A DNA stretch of 64,000 bases from Fictibacillus terranigra (GCF_030412265.1 NZ_JAUHLN010000001.1:310001-374000); one strand, 5' to 3'. Numbered from the stretch's first letter, positions 54,073 through 62,419 are shown. Numbers and translations: made by a program. Notes: generated by a model not told the origin, from the sequence alone.

Positions 54073-54924
54073 TTATAATGCGGATTCATCTGCATTGAGC
54101 CAATCATACGTGTGAACCTCAGCATACCGCTCTCTTCTGCGCTCAACGGTTAAAATCCCATAGAGAACACCATAGAAGTATTGGGAGAACGTTGATTTAA
54201 TCTTTCGCAGTTTGTATTGGTAAACCGTGATCTTAAAAGCCTGAATCACATCTGGAACCAATAACTCCAGCGGCCGTTCCATCTGCAATTTTTTATAAGC
54301 AATTCGCGCCTTCTGCCAAAGTGAACAAATTTCTGCAGCGGTTGTGAAGAAGGGTTTGACCGCAGAAATAAAATCCATGGGTATGTAGTCAGGAAGATAT
54401 GAATAATCCAATGTTGGAGAAAACGCGGGTTGCTTACGTAGGGTTTTGGTTGTTAATTTCTTTATTTCTTTTGTTTCTAGGTTTTTAGTTTCCGATACTG
54501 AAATGTCGGGATTTTTCACAGTGCTGCTAGGTGTTTGGGGACTTTGCCGGCCCGTCAATTTTTGCGGAAGCGGTCTGTCAAAACGATGGAATACAAAAAT
54601 GTTGTGGGCATAACCGCCCTTGTTCCGGATGGTGTGATGGATGGAAAGGACTCCAAACTTTCTTGCTTTGCGCAGCATGCGTTCAACCGTGGAACGGGAA
54701 ATGCCGCCTTTTTCATGACACGCAGAAACTAGCGTACCAATTCTTGCATTGCATACGCCAATGACTTTGACACTATATCGTGTGAGCTGGTGAAAGGCGA
54801 TCAACTCCCCCTTCGTAAACTTCTCCCCATGTACCTTCAAAAAGTGTTTGTTTGATTCATTGAACTCTTTTACCGTTTGGAACTCACTCAGCTCTTTAAA
54901 ATTTGTAATCTTTCCAGGCAACAT
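54073..54924 (-). CDS. HTH protein resembling plasmid replication initiators
   Basis: A 283-residue protein from ATG 54924 with GAGAGGAAG upstream. Residues about 15-105 contain a winged-helix-like region (FTKGELIAFHQLTRYSVKVIGVCNARIGTLVSACHEKGGISRSTVERMLRKARKFGVLSIHHTIRNKGGYAHNIFVF) of the type used by DnaD/Rep-like proteins, followed by a Ser/Thr-rich linker and a C-terminal helical part. It is a plausible DNA-binding replication or partition factor. With the ParB-like gene 22 bp downstream it recalls a plasmid Rep/Par pair. No iterons were seen. Confidence 0.55.
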   Translation of the reverse strand: MLPGKITNFKELSEFQTVKEFNESNKHFLKVHGEKFTKGELIAFHQLTRYSVKVIGVCNARIGTLVSACHEKGGISRSTVERMLRKARKFGVLSIHHTIRNKGGYAHNIFVFHRFDRPLPQKLTGRQSPQTPSSTVKNPDISVSETKNLETKEIKKLTTKTLRKQPAFSPTLDYSYLPDYIPMDFISAVKPFFTTAAEICSLWQKARIAYKKLQMERPLELLVPDVIQAFKITVYQYKLRKIKSTFSQYFYGVLYGILTVERRRERYAEVHTYDWLNADESAL

Positions 54925-55167
54925 TGCGCTCTTCCTCTCTAAAAAGATATTCACTCTTTAAATAGAGAAAAAGAGGGAAAAGGGGGCATCACTTTGTATA
55001 TTTTTTTATAAGAGCGTCTATAGGTGTCAAAAGCCCTAGGTAACTACATAAAGGTTGGTAAAAAGGATAGAGTTAAAGGTTTAACAAAATAAGGTAAAAT
55101 ATGATGGTGACTAACTATATAGGGATTTGTACGGTAAAGAGCTAAGGACGAAAGGAGGATGATCGGT

Positions 55168-55539
55168 ATGCTGGGGTTTATGGATGGTGTCCGTGTACAA
55201 AGGCAGATTGAAACGATTAATCAGGATATACAACAGATTAAAGAGGTTCAGCAAGGCCTTCTTACCTTGCAAAAAGAGACAAATACGCTGTCTCAGAATA
55301 TTGCTCGTGATGTGACTCAGGAAACGCGGGAAGACACCTGGAAGGGAAAGAAGCAGCAGGAATATAAGGACATGTATGAGTCACTGGATAAGACCCTTTC
55401 AAGCTTTAAGGGTGACATCGGACAGCAGGTCTATTACATAGATTACTGGATTTCTTATTTGGAGGGCGAACGTTCCAAGTTAATGGTGTCCCTTCGCGAA
55501 ATTAAAGAAGCACTGAAGAAGCAGGAATCAACCAAATAA
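55168..55539 (+). CDS. YwqH-like (DUF5082) helper of the toxin locus
   Basis: A 123-residue coiled-coil protein from ATG 55168 (AAAGGAGGATG upstream). VQRQIETINQDIQQIKEVQQGLLTLQKETNTLS and YKDMYESLDKTLSSFKGDIGQQVYYIDYWISYLEGERSKL give the long helical hairpin of the YwqH/DUF5082 group, which in B. subtilis precedes the LXG toxin ywqJ and helps type VII secretion. Here it starts the toxin operon, 15 bp before the toxin gene. The DUF5344 ywqI partner is missing. Confidence 0.75.
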   Translation: MLGFMDGVRVQRQIETINQDIQQIKEVQQGLLTLQKETNTLSQNIARDVTQETREDTWKGKKQQEYKDMYESLDKTLSSFKGDIGQQVYYIDYWISYLEGERSKLMVSLREIKEALKKQESTK

Positions 55540-55554
55540 GGCAGGAGGGACTTC

Positions 55555-56661
55555 ATGGAAATCAAAATAGAACCTAATCGGCTGGCAAGCCTGTCCAAAC
55601 GGATGCTGGAGCATCAAAACCGGGCGAAGAACCTTCAGCACAGCCTGGAAAGAGAGACTGAAAAAGCTAGTTCCATACTCTCACATTCTGAATTCCCGCC
55701 TCCGTTTTCAGGGCAGATTTCCGCCATAAATGGTAGTATAAAAGAAACGAGCAAAATGATCGTACAGACTTTCGAATACCAGGCAGCCTGGCTCTCCTAT
55801 TTTGCCCATAAGGCCTCCGGTGCCGATAACGTTCCGCTTTCGCTCACTCAGGCCACAGCGATCCTTGCAAAGTACGACGACCGCTTCAAGGATCCCGGCA
55901 AGACAGATGGCATTGATGCAGGAAAACTCGCTAAAGACGCAGCCGGGGAACTAAGCGGCGTCTATGATGCTCAACGTGCTGCCACAGGCATTGACCCGGT
56001 TACAGGAGAAAAAATCTCGGGATGGGGCAGGGTTTTGGCTGGAGGAATGTTTGTCTTTGGGCTTACCCCTATCGGGAAGGGTGTTAAGGCATTCAAAGTC
56101 GTACGAACGGCGGATAAAGTGATTGGAGTGGCGAAGGAAGGGCAGGCTGCGAGAAGGGTTGTTGGGTCGGCGGATGTCAGTAAAATAAGTAGTAAAACAA
56201 ATAATCATTTTATAGGAACCCTAAAAGGAGAAAAAATTCATTTTGAAGGTGTAAGGGTAGAAGAAATTAAATACACTAAGAGACTTCCAGAAGAAACAGC
56301 TAAACTTAGGAAAGAATTTAACAGTTCTGTTAGGAAAAATTTTCTTAAAGGGTTTGCTAACGACCCAGTGAGAGTTGAACATCTTAGAAAAGCTGGTTTA
56401 ACTGAAGGTGATATTGCAAGAATGAAAGATGGTCTTAATCCAAAAGGCTGGCAAGTCCATCATAACTTACCTTTGGACGATGGTGGCACAAATAATTTAA
56501 ACAACTTAGTGTTGATAAAGAATGACCCTTATCATAAAGCGGTTACTAATGAACAGAACTCCTTAACAAGAGGATTAACTCCAACCGAAAGTAAAAAAAT
56601 ACATTGGCCATTGTTTCAGGATAATGTTTACCCACCAAAACTAAAAAGAAGGGAAGAGTAG
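55555..56661 (+). CDS. Polymorphic toxin: helical trafficking part, PT-TG domain and HNH nuclease
   Basis: A 368-residue toxin. Residues 1-125 are helical (WXG-like rather than full LXG). Residues about 130-185 are the pre-toxin TG domain (GVYDAQRAATGIDPVTGEKISGWGRVLAGGMFVFGLTPIGKGVKAFKV). Residues about 212-368 form the toxin, with an HNH motif GWQVHHNLPLDDGGTNNLNNLVLI (His302-His303, Asn314, Asn317) and a later His327. It should cut nucleic acid in a rival cell after type VII secretion. Base composition drops at about 56180, exactly at the join, so the toxin tip was exchanged onto a resident front. The next gene is its immunity partner. Confidence 0.82.
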   Translation: MEIKIEPNRLASLSKRMLEHQNRAKNLQHSLERETEKASSILSHSEFPPPFSGQISAINGSIKETSKMIVQTFEYQAAWLSYFAHKASGADNVPLSLTQATAILAKYDDRFKDPGKTDGIDAGKLAKDAAGELSGVYDAQRAATGIDPVTGEKISGWGRVLAGGMFVFGLTPIGKGVKAFKVVRTADKVIGVAKEGQAARRVVGSADVSKISSKTNNHFIGTLKGEKIHFEGVRVEEIKYTKRLPEETAKLRKEFNSSVRKNFLKGFANDPVRVEHLRKAGLTEGDIARMKDGLNPKGWQVHHNLPLDDGGTNNLNNLVLIKNDPYHKAVTNEQNSLTRGLTPTESKKIHWPLFQDNVYPPKLKRREE

Positions 56662-56663
56662 AT

Positions 56664-57122
56664 ATGCCTCAATGGAAAGACTTGCTGATAGAAATAGAAA
56701 AAATCGAAAAAAAATATGGGAGTTCACTCAGGGAACCTGCTTTAGATACAGAGATTAGAAAAATGAATGATAATATTCATCAGAGATTAGGAAACATTAC
56801 AATTACCCAGTCATATATTGAGTTTCTACAAAAAGTAAATGGATTAGATTTTAATGGTTTAGTAATCTATGGGATTGATGAAGATTTTTTAGATAATGAA
56901 ATCGATGAAGAACTCCATGGGTTTATTGAGACCAATGAAATTTGGTATGAAAATGATTGGCAAAAAAAATATATATTTTATGGGGATTCCGATACAGCAT
57001 GGTATTGTTTTGACTTAAAGGAACAACTTTATGTGGAACTCGATAAACCTTCAGGAACGTTAATTCAGTCATATGATAGCTTTGATTCCATGTTGAGTGA
57101 TGCAATTGAAACAGTACTTTAA
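56664..57122 (+). CDS. SMI1/KNR4 (SUKH) family immunity protein
   Basis: A 152-residue protein starting 3 bp after the toxin stop. IEKIEKKYGSSLREPALDTEIRKMN, ITITQSYIEFLQKVNGLDFNGLVIYGID and YIFYGDSDTAWYCFDLKEQLYVELDKPSGTLIQSYDSFDSML follow the SUKH pattern (YrhA-like subgroup). It is the likely inhibitor of the HNH toxin. AAGGGAAG precedes ATG 56664. Confidence 0.8.
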   Translation: MPQWKDLLIEIEKIEKKYGSSLREPALDTEIRKMNDNIHQRLGNITITQSYIEFLQKVNGLDFNGLVIYGIDEDFLDNEIDEELHGFIETNEIWYENDWQKKYIFYGDSDTAWYCFDLKEQLYVELDKPSGTLIQSYDSFDSMLSDAIETVL

Positions 57123-57185
57123 TAACAAACAGATTTTTTGATTTACATATTCTAGGCGAGTATTAGAAATAATGTGACCTTGATA

Positions 57186-57375
57186 GGCAAAGGCCTCTCA
57201 AGGTTTATTTTCTATTCATTCTCTATTATCGATTTATACGGGTGAAAAAGTGCCTGGAGAGTATAACACACGTATTAATGCAACCAAGTACAAAGAATTT
57301 ATTGATTATATCAACAGAATCTCCTCTGTAAATTGGGAGAAAGGACAAAAATACTTTTACGGGCATAAGCTTTAA
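57186..57375 (+). pseudogene. Orphan toxin C-terminal fragment 1
   Basis: A frame without a start, open from a TAG near 57186, ends GEKVPGEYNTRINATKYKEF, then IDYINRISSVNWEKGQKYFYGHKL before TAA 57373-57375. The style (short, lysine/aromatic-rich tail) is like toxin C-termini. It lies 24 bp before an immunity-type gene, as expected for a displaced toxin tip kept next to its immunity gene. Confidence 0.45.
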
Positions 57376-57399
57376 AACCCGGTGAATGGAGGGCTGGAT

Positions 57400-58008
57400 T
57401 TGTCAGTAGTACTTGTAGTGGTAGAACACGATGAAAATGTTAAAAAGTATATACCTGTAATTAGGAAGAATACATATTTAGGATCAGCAGAAATAACAAA
57501 AAGGATTCGGAAGGATAAACCAATCATGGAGTGTAAGTTATTTCATGATACAGATGACGATGTAAAACTAAAACAGTTAATAAAAGAGCTGATCGATGCT
57601 GGCGCAAAGATCAAACTCTTTCAGGATGAAATACATCAGAATAACGAAATAACGGTTGACTATTTGATCAATCGTTTTAATAGGTATGAAGAAATTCAGC
57701 GAATAAATGAAAATGCAGATGACTTTAAGGATAATGAAAAGCAGTTAATCGACCAGTTGAGAGTAGTGGTTAACAAATTACAGAAAGAAGCTGTTCATGA
57801 CAATACTGAAATTTTACAACTTATAACCAAAAGATATAAGAATGCTTTAGAACTGTTAGAGAACCAAGGGGATATTAAGCAGATCATTATTTTAGGCAGT
57901 GTGCAAGCGTATATGGACAGCTATAACGATTATCAAAATTCTCTGTTAGGGGAGATGCATGAAGCTGAAAAATTATTAAAAGAATTAATAAGGTCTGTAG
58001 AAGAGTGA
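57400..58008 (+). CDS. Immunity-like paralogue A of an unnamed three-member family
   Basis: A 202-residue protein from TTG 57400 (TGGAGGGC upstream). Residues 1-110: SVVLVVVEHDENVKKYIPVIRKNTYLGSAEITKRIRKDKPIMECKLF, then KLKQLIKELIDAGAKIKLF and ITVDYLINRFNRYEEIQ. Similar to the genes at 58191 and 59185 throughout this part. The first helix-rich block recalls the ribosomal L7/L12 C-terminal domain (I-K-x-IR-x-x-T-x-L-G-L-x-E-x-K-x-x-I). The extra C-terminal 90 residues (coiled coil) are unique. Probably toxin immunity by context; function not known. Confidence 0.6.
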   Translation: MSVVLVVVEHDENVKKYIPVIRKNTYLGSAEITKRIRKDKPIMECKLFHDTDDDVKLKQLIKELIDAGAKIKLFQDEIHQNNEITVDYLINRFNRYEEIQRINENADDFKDNEKQLIDQLRVVVNKLQKEAVHDNTEILQLITKRYKNALELLENQGDIKQIIILGSVQAYMDSYNDYQNSLLGEMHEAEKLLKELIRSVEE

Positions 58009-58017
58009 GGTGTGACA

Positions 58018-58158
58018 GTGATTTACGAGGCTCTTGGTAAAGACCTGGATTCGAATATTGAGGAAGAGGTGACTCTTGAAGTTGATGGTGTTGAGGTAAC
58101 GGGATGTTTTTTAGTAAAGATTTGCTGTTTTCTTACTGACCCGACCTTATTCGAGTAA
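58018..58158 (+). CDS. Small ORF between immunity paralogues
   Basis: GTG 58018 with GAGGTGTGACA upstream encodes 46 residues: VIYEALGKDLDSNIEEEVTL, then EVDGVEVTGCFLVKICCFLT and DPTLFE. The acidic N-terminal part is protein-like. It may be the start of a lost immunity gene. Weak call. Confidence 0.3.
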   Translation: MIYEALGKDLDSNIEEEVTLEVDGVEVTGCFLVKICCFLTDPTLFE

Positions 58159-58190
58159 AACCCCTGGTCAGCAATTTAGGAGGGAAATTC

Positions 58191-58520
58191 ATGGGTAAAA
58201 TGAGACTGAAAATTGAAGACGATTCAAATAAATTAAAGTATGTATCCATTATTAGACAGAGTAATGGAACAAGTATTCAAGATATTAAAAGAAATATAGA
58301 AGATAATAATGTTGTACTTGAATGTGATTATTTTGATACAGATGAATTAAAAGACTTTAAAAAAACAATGGATGCTTTAATAAGTAAAGGAGCAACTGTA
58401 CATTTGTTTCAAGATAATAGAGAGGTTCAAATTGATTATATAAGTAACCTTATTAGTTCTTATGAACAAATTGCTGAAGACAGAGAAAAGTTAGATGATA
58501 GAATTTTAGGTGATGATTAA
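58191..58520 (+). CDS. Immunity-like paralogue B
   Basis: A 109-residue protein with AGGAGG before ATG 58191. LKYVSIIRQSNGTSIQDIKRNIEDNNVVLECDYF, FKKTMDALISKGATVHLFQDNREVQIDYISNLISSYEQIAEDREKLDDRIL match paralogues A and C in order and length of segments, but are more diverged. Same context reasoning as for A. Confidence 0.6.
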   Translation: MGKMRLKIEDDSNKLKYVSIIRQSNGTSIQDIKRNIEDNNVVLECDYFDTDELKDFKKTMDALISKGATVHLFQDNREVQIDYISNLISSYEQIAEDREKLDDRILGDD

Positions 58521-58767
58521 TACAAGAAATCAATGCTGGTAAAAAATGATGAGAAAATCTTGATTGGTGGAATATTCCTTTCGAGATTTTTTACATTTGG
58601 CCAGAAGTGGAAGAAATTTAATCATATGGGTGGAGCAATGAAGGGTATTGTAAAATAAAGAAACGAGGGGGAGATACATCAATCCTGCCGAGACGATCAT
58701 AGTACTAGTAAAATATAAAAATTTATAACAATGGTATGCTACTGATAAGGAGATATGGTATTTAGAT

Positions 58768-59076
58768 TTGAAAAAATTAATATCGAGTTATTTTGAGAAG
58801 GGATTCGAAATTCATAATCCTGATGATTTTTCAGACAGACTTGATATTGCTGTCGTTAACGAAAATACAGCAGAAGATTTTCTCCAAAGGCTTAGTGAAT
58901 TCAAGGTGAGCAATCAGCAGTTACATAACATTATGGTGCAGAAATCATACGATCACATTTACGATATGCAGCCTTTTCTATATGTGAACTTTGACGATAA
59001 AGAATTGATATCTTCTTTTCCTGAGCCTTATGAACACTATGTTCCAGATGGAAAGGTGAAATTATATATCCAGTAA
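58768..59076 (+). CDS. Small unrecognised protein in the immunity array
   Basis: A 102-residue acidic protein, TTG 58768, weakly placed AGGAG upstream: MKKLISSYFEKGFEIHNPDDFSDRLDIAVVNENTAEDFLQRLSEF and later YDMQPFLYVNFDDKELISSFPEPYEHYVPDGKVKLYIQ. No family recognised. Location among immunity genes suggests another immunity protein. Confidence 0.5.
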   Translation: MKKLISSYFEKGFEIHNPDDFSDRLDIAVVNENTAEDFLQRLSEFKVSNQQLHNIMVQKSYDHIYDMQPFLYVNFDDKELISSFPEPYEHYVPDGKVKLYIQ

Positions 59077-59171
59077 CATTTAGAGAACATTTGTATCGAT
59101 GGCATGGTGGTAGCTATAAGAAAAGCTTACCTGGTAAACCTCTAAATGATTCCGTCGATAATGACTTTTAA
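59072..59171 (+). pseudogene. Orphan toxin C-terminal fragment 2
   Basis: In the +2 frame relative to the preceding gene, YPVTFREHLYRWHGGSYKKS followed by LPGKPLNDSVDNDF ends at TAA 59169-59171, 14 bp before paralogue C. No start of its own. It resembles the tail of a polymorphic toxin that lost its front. Confidence 0.4.
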
Positions 59172-59184
59172 GGAGGATATAAAT

Positions 59185-59529
59185 ATGTCAGTAATACTTT
59201 TAGTAGTTGAACAAGATGAAAATTCAATGAAATATATATCCACAATAAGGAAAAATACGAATTTAGGACTATCTGAGATAAAAAAAAGAATAGGCAATGG
59301 TAGTCCAATAATGGAGTGTGATCTATTTAAAGATGAGGAAGACGATGCAAAACTAAAAAAATTAATTAATGAATTGATAAATATTGATGCAAATATAAGA
59401 CTGTTTGATGGTGAAGTTGCTAAAAATAAGGAAGTATCGATTGAATACTTGATGAATAGATTTGATAGATTCAAAGAAATTCAACGACAAAATCAAGCGT
59501 TAGATGATTTAATGTATAGTGAAGATTAA
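59185..59529 (+). CDS. Immunity-like paralogue C
   Basis: A 114-residue protein, AAGGAGGATAT before ATG 59185: SVILLVVEQDENSMKYISTIRKNTNLGLSEIKKRIGNGSPIMECDLF, KLKKLINELINIDANIRLFDGEVAKNKEVSIEYLMNRFDRFKEIQ. Nearly collinear with paralogue A, minus its C-terminal extension. The L7/L12-like stretch is clearest here. Confidence 0.62.
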   Translation: MSVILLVVEQDENSMKYISTIRKNTNLGLSEIKKRIGNGSPIMECDLFKDEEDDAKLKKLINELINIDANIRLFDGEVAKNKEVSIEYLMNRFDRFKEIQRQNQALDDLMYSED

Positions 59530-59696
59530 TTTCTAGGAATGTTATGCATATTTTTAGAGTGTGAAATTATTTTATTTATTATGGTTAAAGAAGGACAGAA
59601 AGATTATCAAACAGTGGCCTTCAAGCGGGGCTGCTGATTTTTTGTATATTGTACAGGGGAATGATTGAAAAAATTTATACTTGCAGAGAGGGTTAT

Positions 59697-60233
59697 ATGT
59701 TTACCAGTGACTTTGTTCTCGTAGAAAAAGCTCCTCAAAGTGTTATTGAAAAATATAAGAATAACATCCCAAAGCAAATGATTGAGTTATGGACTCAGTA
59801 CGGCTTTGGTACAATAAAAAATGGGTATTTAAGAATCATTAATCCAAATAATTATCAGGAATTATTAGATGAAACATATATCAGTGAAGAGAAAGCGATA
59901 CCTCTATTTACAACAGCTATGGGGGACATTTTGGTATGGGAAGACGACTATTTAATGTTGCTAAATTATAGAAAGAATTTAGTGGAAGTAGTCGGAGGTA
60001 ATTTTGATATTTTTATTAAAAATTTGAGTGACGAGACATTTTTAAATGAGGCTCTTGACTGGATGCCATATCCAGAGGCCGTTCAAAAATATGGAGAACC
60101 CGCTTTTGACGAATGTTTTGGCTATGTTCCGCTTTTAAGTTTAGGTGGTCCAGAGGTGGCGGCAAATTTACAAAAGGTTAAGCTCAGAGAGCATCTCAAT
60201 TTAATTACACAATTTTCAGGCCCTGTTGAATGA
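59697..60233 (+). CDS. GAD-like/DUF1851 family immunity protein
   Basis: A 178-residue protein from ATG 59697 (GAGAGGGTTAT upstream): FVLVEKAPQSVIEKYKNNIPKQMIELWTQYGFGTIKNGYLRIINPNNYQELLDETY then IPLFTTAMGDILVWEDDYLMLLNYRKN and a DUF1851 C-terminal block (FLNEALDWMPYPEAVQKYGEPAFDECFGYVPLLSLGG). This two-part form occurs next to secreted nucleic-acid toxins (Tdi1-type immunity). Its toxin is not present. Confidence 0.78.
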   Translation: MFTSDFVLVEKAPQSVIEKYKNNIPKQMIELWTQYGFGTIKNGYLRIINPNNYQELLDETYISEEKAIPLFTTAMGDILVWEDDYLMLLNYRKNLVEVVGGNFDIFIKNLSDETFLNEALDWMPYPEAVQKYGEPAFDECFGYVPLLSLGGPEVAANLQKVKLREHLNLITQFSGPVE

Positions 60234-60264
60234 TTTGAAGTAAAGAGAGAACATATTCCAAGTT

Positions 60265-60303
60265 AAAAAACTTCTGCTTATATAAAATGAGTAGAAGTTT
60301 TTA
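60265..60303 (+). terminator. Hairpin terminator
   Basis: AAAAAACTTCT/AGAAGTTTTT arms 30 bp after the GAD-like gene. Confidence 0.75.
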
Positions 60304-60324
60304 AATATTCTCATGGAGGTTCTA

Positions 60325-60657
60325 AGAATGGTCGAAGGTATTTAACAAAAGATTATATTTTACAAAACGGTGTGGAGTTTGAAGAACATCTGGATTACGG
60401 TGGTCCTTATGATTTAGGAATAGTAGAGTATACGGCTGACGGCAAAGAGAGGTTGTTTACCGGATTAGCGTATGATCTTTATGAAAATGGAAATTAGAGA
60501 GTTATTTCTTTGTGGAAAACGGTGTAAAACAAGGAAGATATGTTGAGTTTTATTCGAATGGTAATATTAAAAGAATAGGGAATATGAATAAAAATTCGGC
60601 AGAAGGATATCAAGTTGAGTTTTATGAGAACCAGAATAAAAAATATGAATCCGAATG
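60325..60657 (+). pseudogene. YwqK-type (MORN-like repeat) antitoxin remnant with frameshift
   Basis: Two frames join to give repeats of the YwqK/MORN kind: LQNGVEFEEHLDYGGPYDLGIVEYTADGKERLFTGLAYDLYENGN, then FFVENGVKQGRYVEFYSNGNIKRIGN, then GYQVEFYENQNKKYESE. The break is at about 60495: adding one T in AAATTAGAG restores N-L-E-S-Y-F-F. No start codon remains upstream. YwqK is the last gene of the B. subtilis ywq toxin operon. Confidence 0.6.
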
Positions 60658-60813
60658 AATTTGGCCAAGGGACTTTTAATGTTACCAAAAAATTTCTTAC
60701 GAAGAGTTTAAAAATAATATTGGTCAATTGCAAGAAATTATGGAAGCTCCCTATAATGTAATAACGAGCACAATCCAATGCTTTAGAATTGCGCCCTATC
60801 GCGTATATACAAA

Positions 60814-61350
60814 TTATTCTCGCTCCTTTGGCCAAGAGCCTTGTTGTTTACGGATTAATACAATTTGTCCTATGTGGTATACGTTGTGTAAAATTTGACG
60901 AGACAGGCCCCCAACAAGTTCCTCATCCAGCTGACTGTCATTAACTTGTGCCAGTGATTGACGCAAGTTTCCACAAATCAGGCGTGTTTCTGCCAAGACT
61001 TCCTTCCATTTTTCAGAGTCGGCTGGGTCCCCGATATCCCCAAAGGTATTCTCTGCCAAGACTGCCTGCCATTTCAAATTTGGTGGTTCCCCAATATCTC
61101 CAAATGAAGGCTTGTTATCAGATGCCTTTTTTTTGGGCGTTGTGTCATTGATTTGTCTAACAAGGAGGGCGTTGTAATAATTTAGATGGTTCACCGTTTG
61201 CCAAATGGTATTCCCTCCTCCAGGAGGCTGCCAGCTTGCATCTGCGGAATTTAAACCCTCAAGAGCAGATTCTAAAGGTAAAAACCAGGTCTCAGTATCC
61301 CAACTAAAGTCAAATTCCATGCGAAAAATATCCATCAGTTCCAGGCTCAT
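60814..61350 (-). CDS. DinB family protein with an internal tandem repeat
   Basis: A 178-residue DinB-type four-helix protein. His residues at WQTVNHLNYYNALLV and LHNVYHIGQIVLI fit the metal site. Between them FGDIGEPPNLKWQAVLAE and FGDIGDPADSEKWKEVLAE are near-copies, an inserted duplication of about 22 residues visible also in the DNA (61000-61115). GGTGAGGGGAG precedes ATG 61350. Confidence 0.82.
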   Translation of the reverse strand: MSLELMDIFRMEFDFSWDTETWFLPLESALEGLNSADASWQPPGGGNTIWQTVNHLNYYNALLVRQINDTTPKKKASDNKPSFGDIGEPPNLKWQAVLAENTFGDIGDPADSEKWKEVLAETRLICGNLRQSLAQVNDSQLDEELVGGLSRQILHNVYHIGQIVLIRKQQGSWPKERE

Positions 61351-61413
61351 TTGCTTTCTCCCCTCACCTCAAGTTATTTAATATCAACATTTTTATTTAA
61401 CAGAGCCTTTCAA

Positions 61414-62337
61414 TTAAGAATAAATCACTCTCATTAAAATATTCTGGGGATAATCACCTAATTGATTTCCAAACAGGTTGATCCCCCCAATGTTCGGAGC
61501 ATCGGATTTAATACCGATTCTGAAATTCAGATGTTTTTGTTTATCGACAAGTACATCTTTTAACGAAGTTTGAGAAACCAGTATTTCATCTAAAAAGCTT
61601 CCCTCTTCGTTAATTTTCCAGGTTTTTAAAAGACCATACTGCGTGTGCCCCTCCGTTGGGAACCATACAGGGTTTAATTTCCCTTTCCTTTCACCAAAAT
61701 CCCCGGGACATGTCCACGTACAGATTTCTGTATCATTTATCCATATCGTAATATCGGAAGGCCAATTATGGTCATAGTGCGGTGCCTCTGAACAGAGCTC
61801 CATTGAAAATTGAACAGACTGAATCTTTGCATTAGGCGGCAGCTGCAATGGGAATCGATAGTCGATATACCCCTTGCGAAACCAGATCAGTTGAGCATTC
61901 ATTCTTTCCGGATGGTAAAATAATGCAGGTTCATCCAAGGGATCGAGTACCCCATTCTTCGTAATGATTCCGCAGGTTGGCGAAATATTAGCATCAAAAT
62001 AATGACCAATCGGCATTTCCAGCTGATACATGTTTTCTTTATGGCCATAACCAGTACTCATCTTTAAATCCATATGGATATCTTCAAAAACCCGCGAACA
62101 AACCTTCATTGTCCCCCTCGTTGCAGGAAGCAGTTCCGTATAAATGATCCCGGCAGTCTCTAGAACCCGTATGTTTAAAGCAATTGTAGAAACGGGCAGA
62201 TTTAATTGTTCCGCGATTTCATTGATGTTCATTTTTTTCGTATTTAATAATTTTAGAATATCGATTCTTACCTTTGACGAGAGCGCGTGAGCGACCTTAA
62301 TCAAAGCGTCTGATTCATCAATTGTTAGTTCAAGCAA
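61414..62337 (-). CDS. ArsR-type HTH regulator with long C-terminal domain
   Basis: A 307-residue regulator. The N-terminal winged helix (LIKVAHALSSKVRIDILKLLNTKKMNINEIAEQLNLPVSTIALNIRVLETAGIIYTELLP) is ArsR-like. The remaining 200 residues, mainly beta, lack ArsR metal motifs and probably sense sugar: FRKGYIDYRFPLQLPPNAKIQSVQFSMELCSEAPHYDHNWPSDITIWINDTEICTWTCPGDFG. TTG 62337 is the start. Divergent from the sugar-binding lipoprotein gene, which it probably controls. Confidence 0.82.
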   Translation of the reverse strand: MLELTIDESDALIKVAHALSSKVRIDILKLLNTKKMNINEIAEQLNLPVSTIALNIRVLETAGIIYTELLPATRGTMKVCSRVFEDIHMDLKMSTGYGHKENMYQLEMPIGHYFDANISPTCGIITKNGVLDPLDEPALFYHPERMNAQLIWFRKGYIDYRFPLQLPPNAKIQSVQFSMELCSEAPHYDHNWPSDITIWINDTEICTWTCPGDFGERKGKLNPVWFPTEGHTQYGLLKTWKINEEGSFLDEILVSQTSLKDVLVDKQKHLNFRIGIKSDAPNIGGINLFGNQLGDYPQNILMRVIYS

Positions 62338-62419
62338 GAAAATGCAGCCCCTATCTTATTTTTATGAGGAGAACCATATAGCTCCATAATAAAGGAATAT
62401 CTGGAAATGTAAAAAGATA

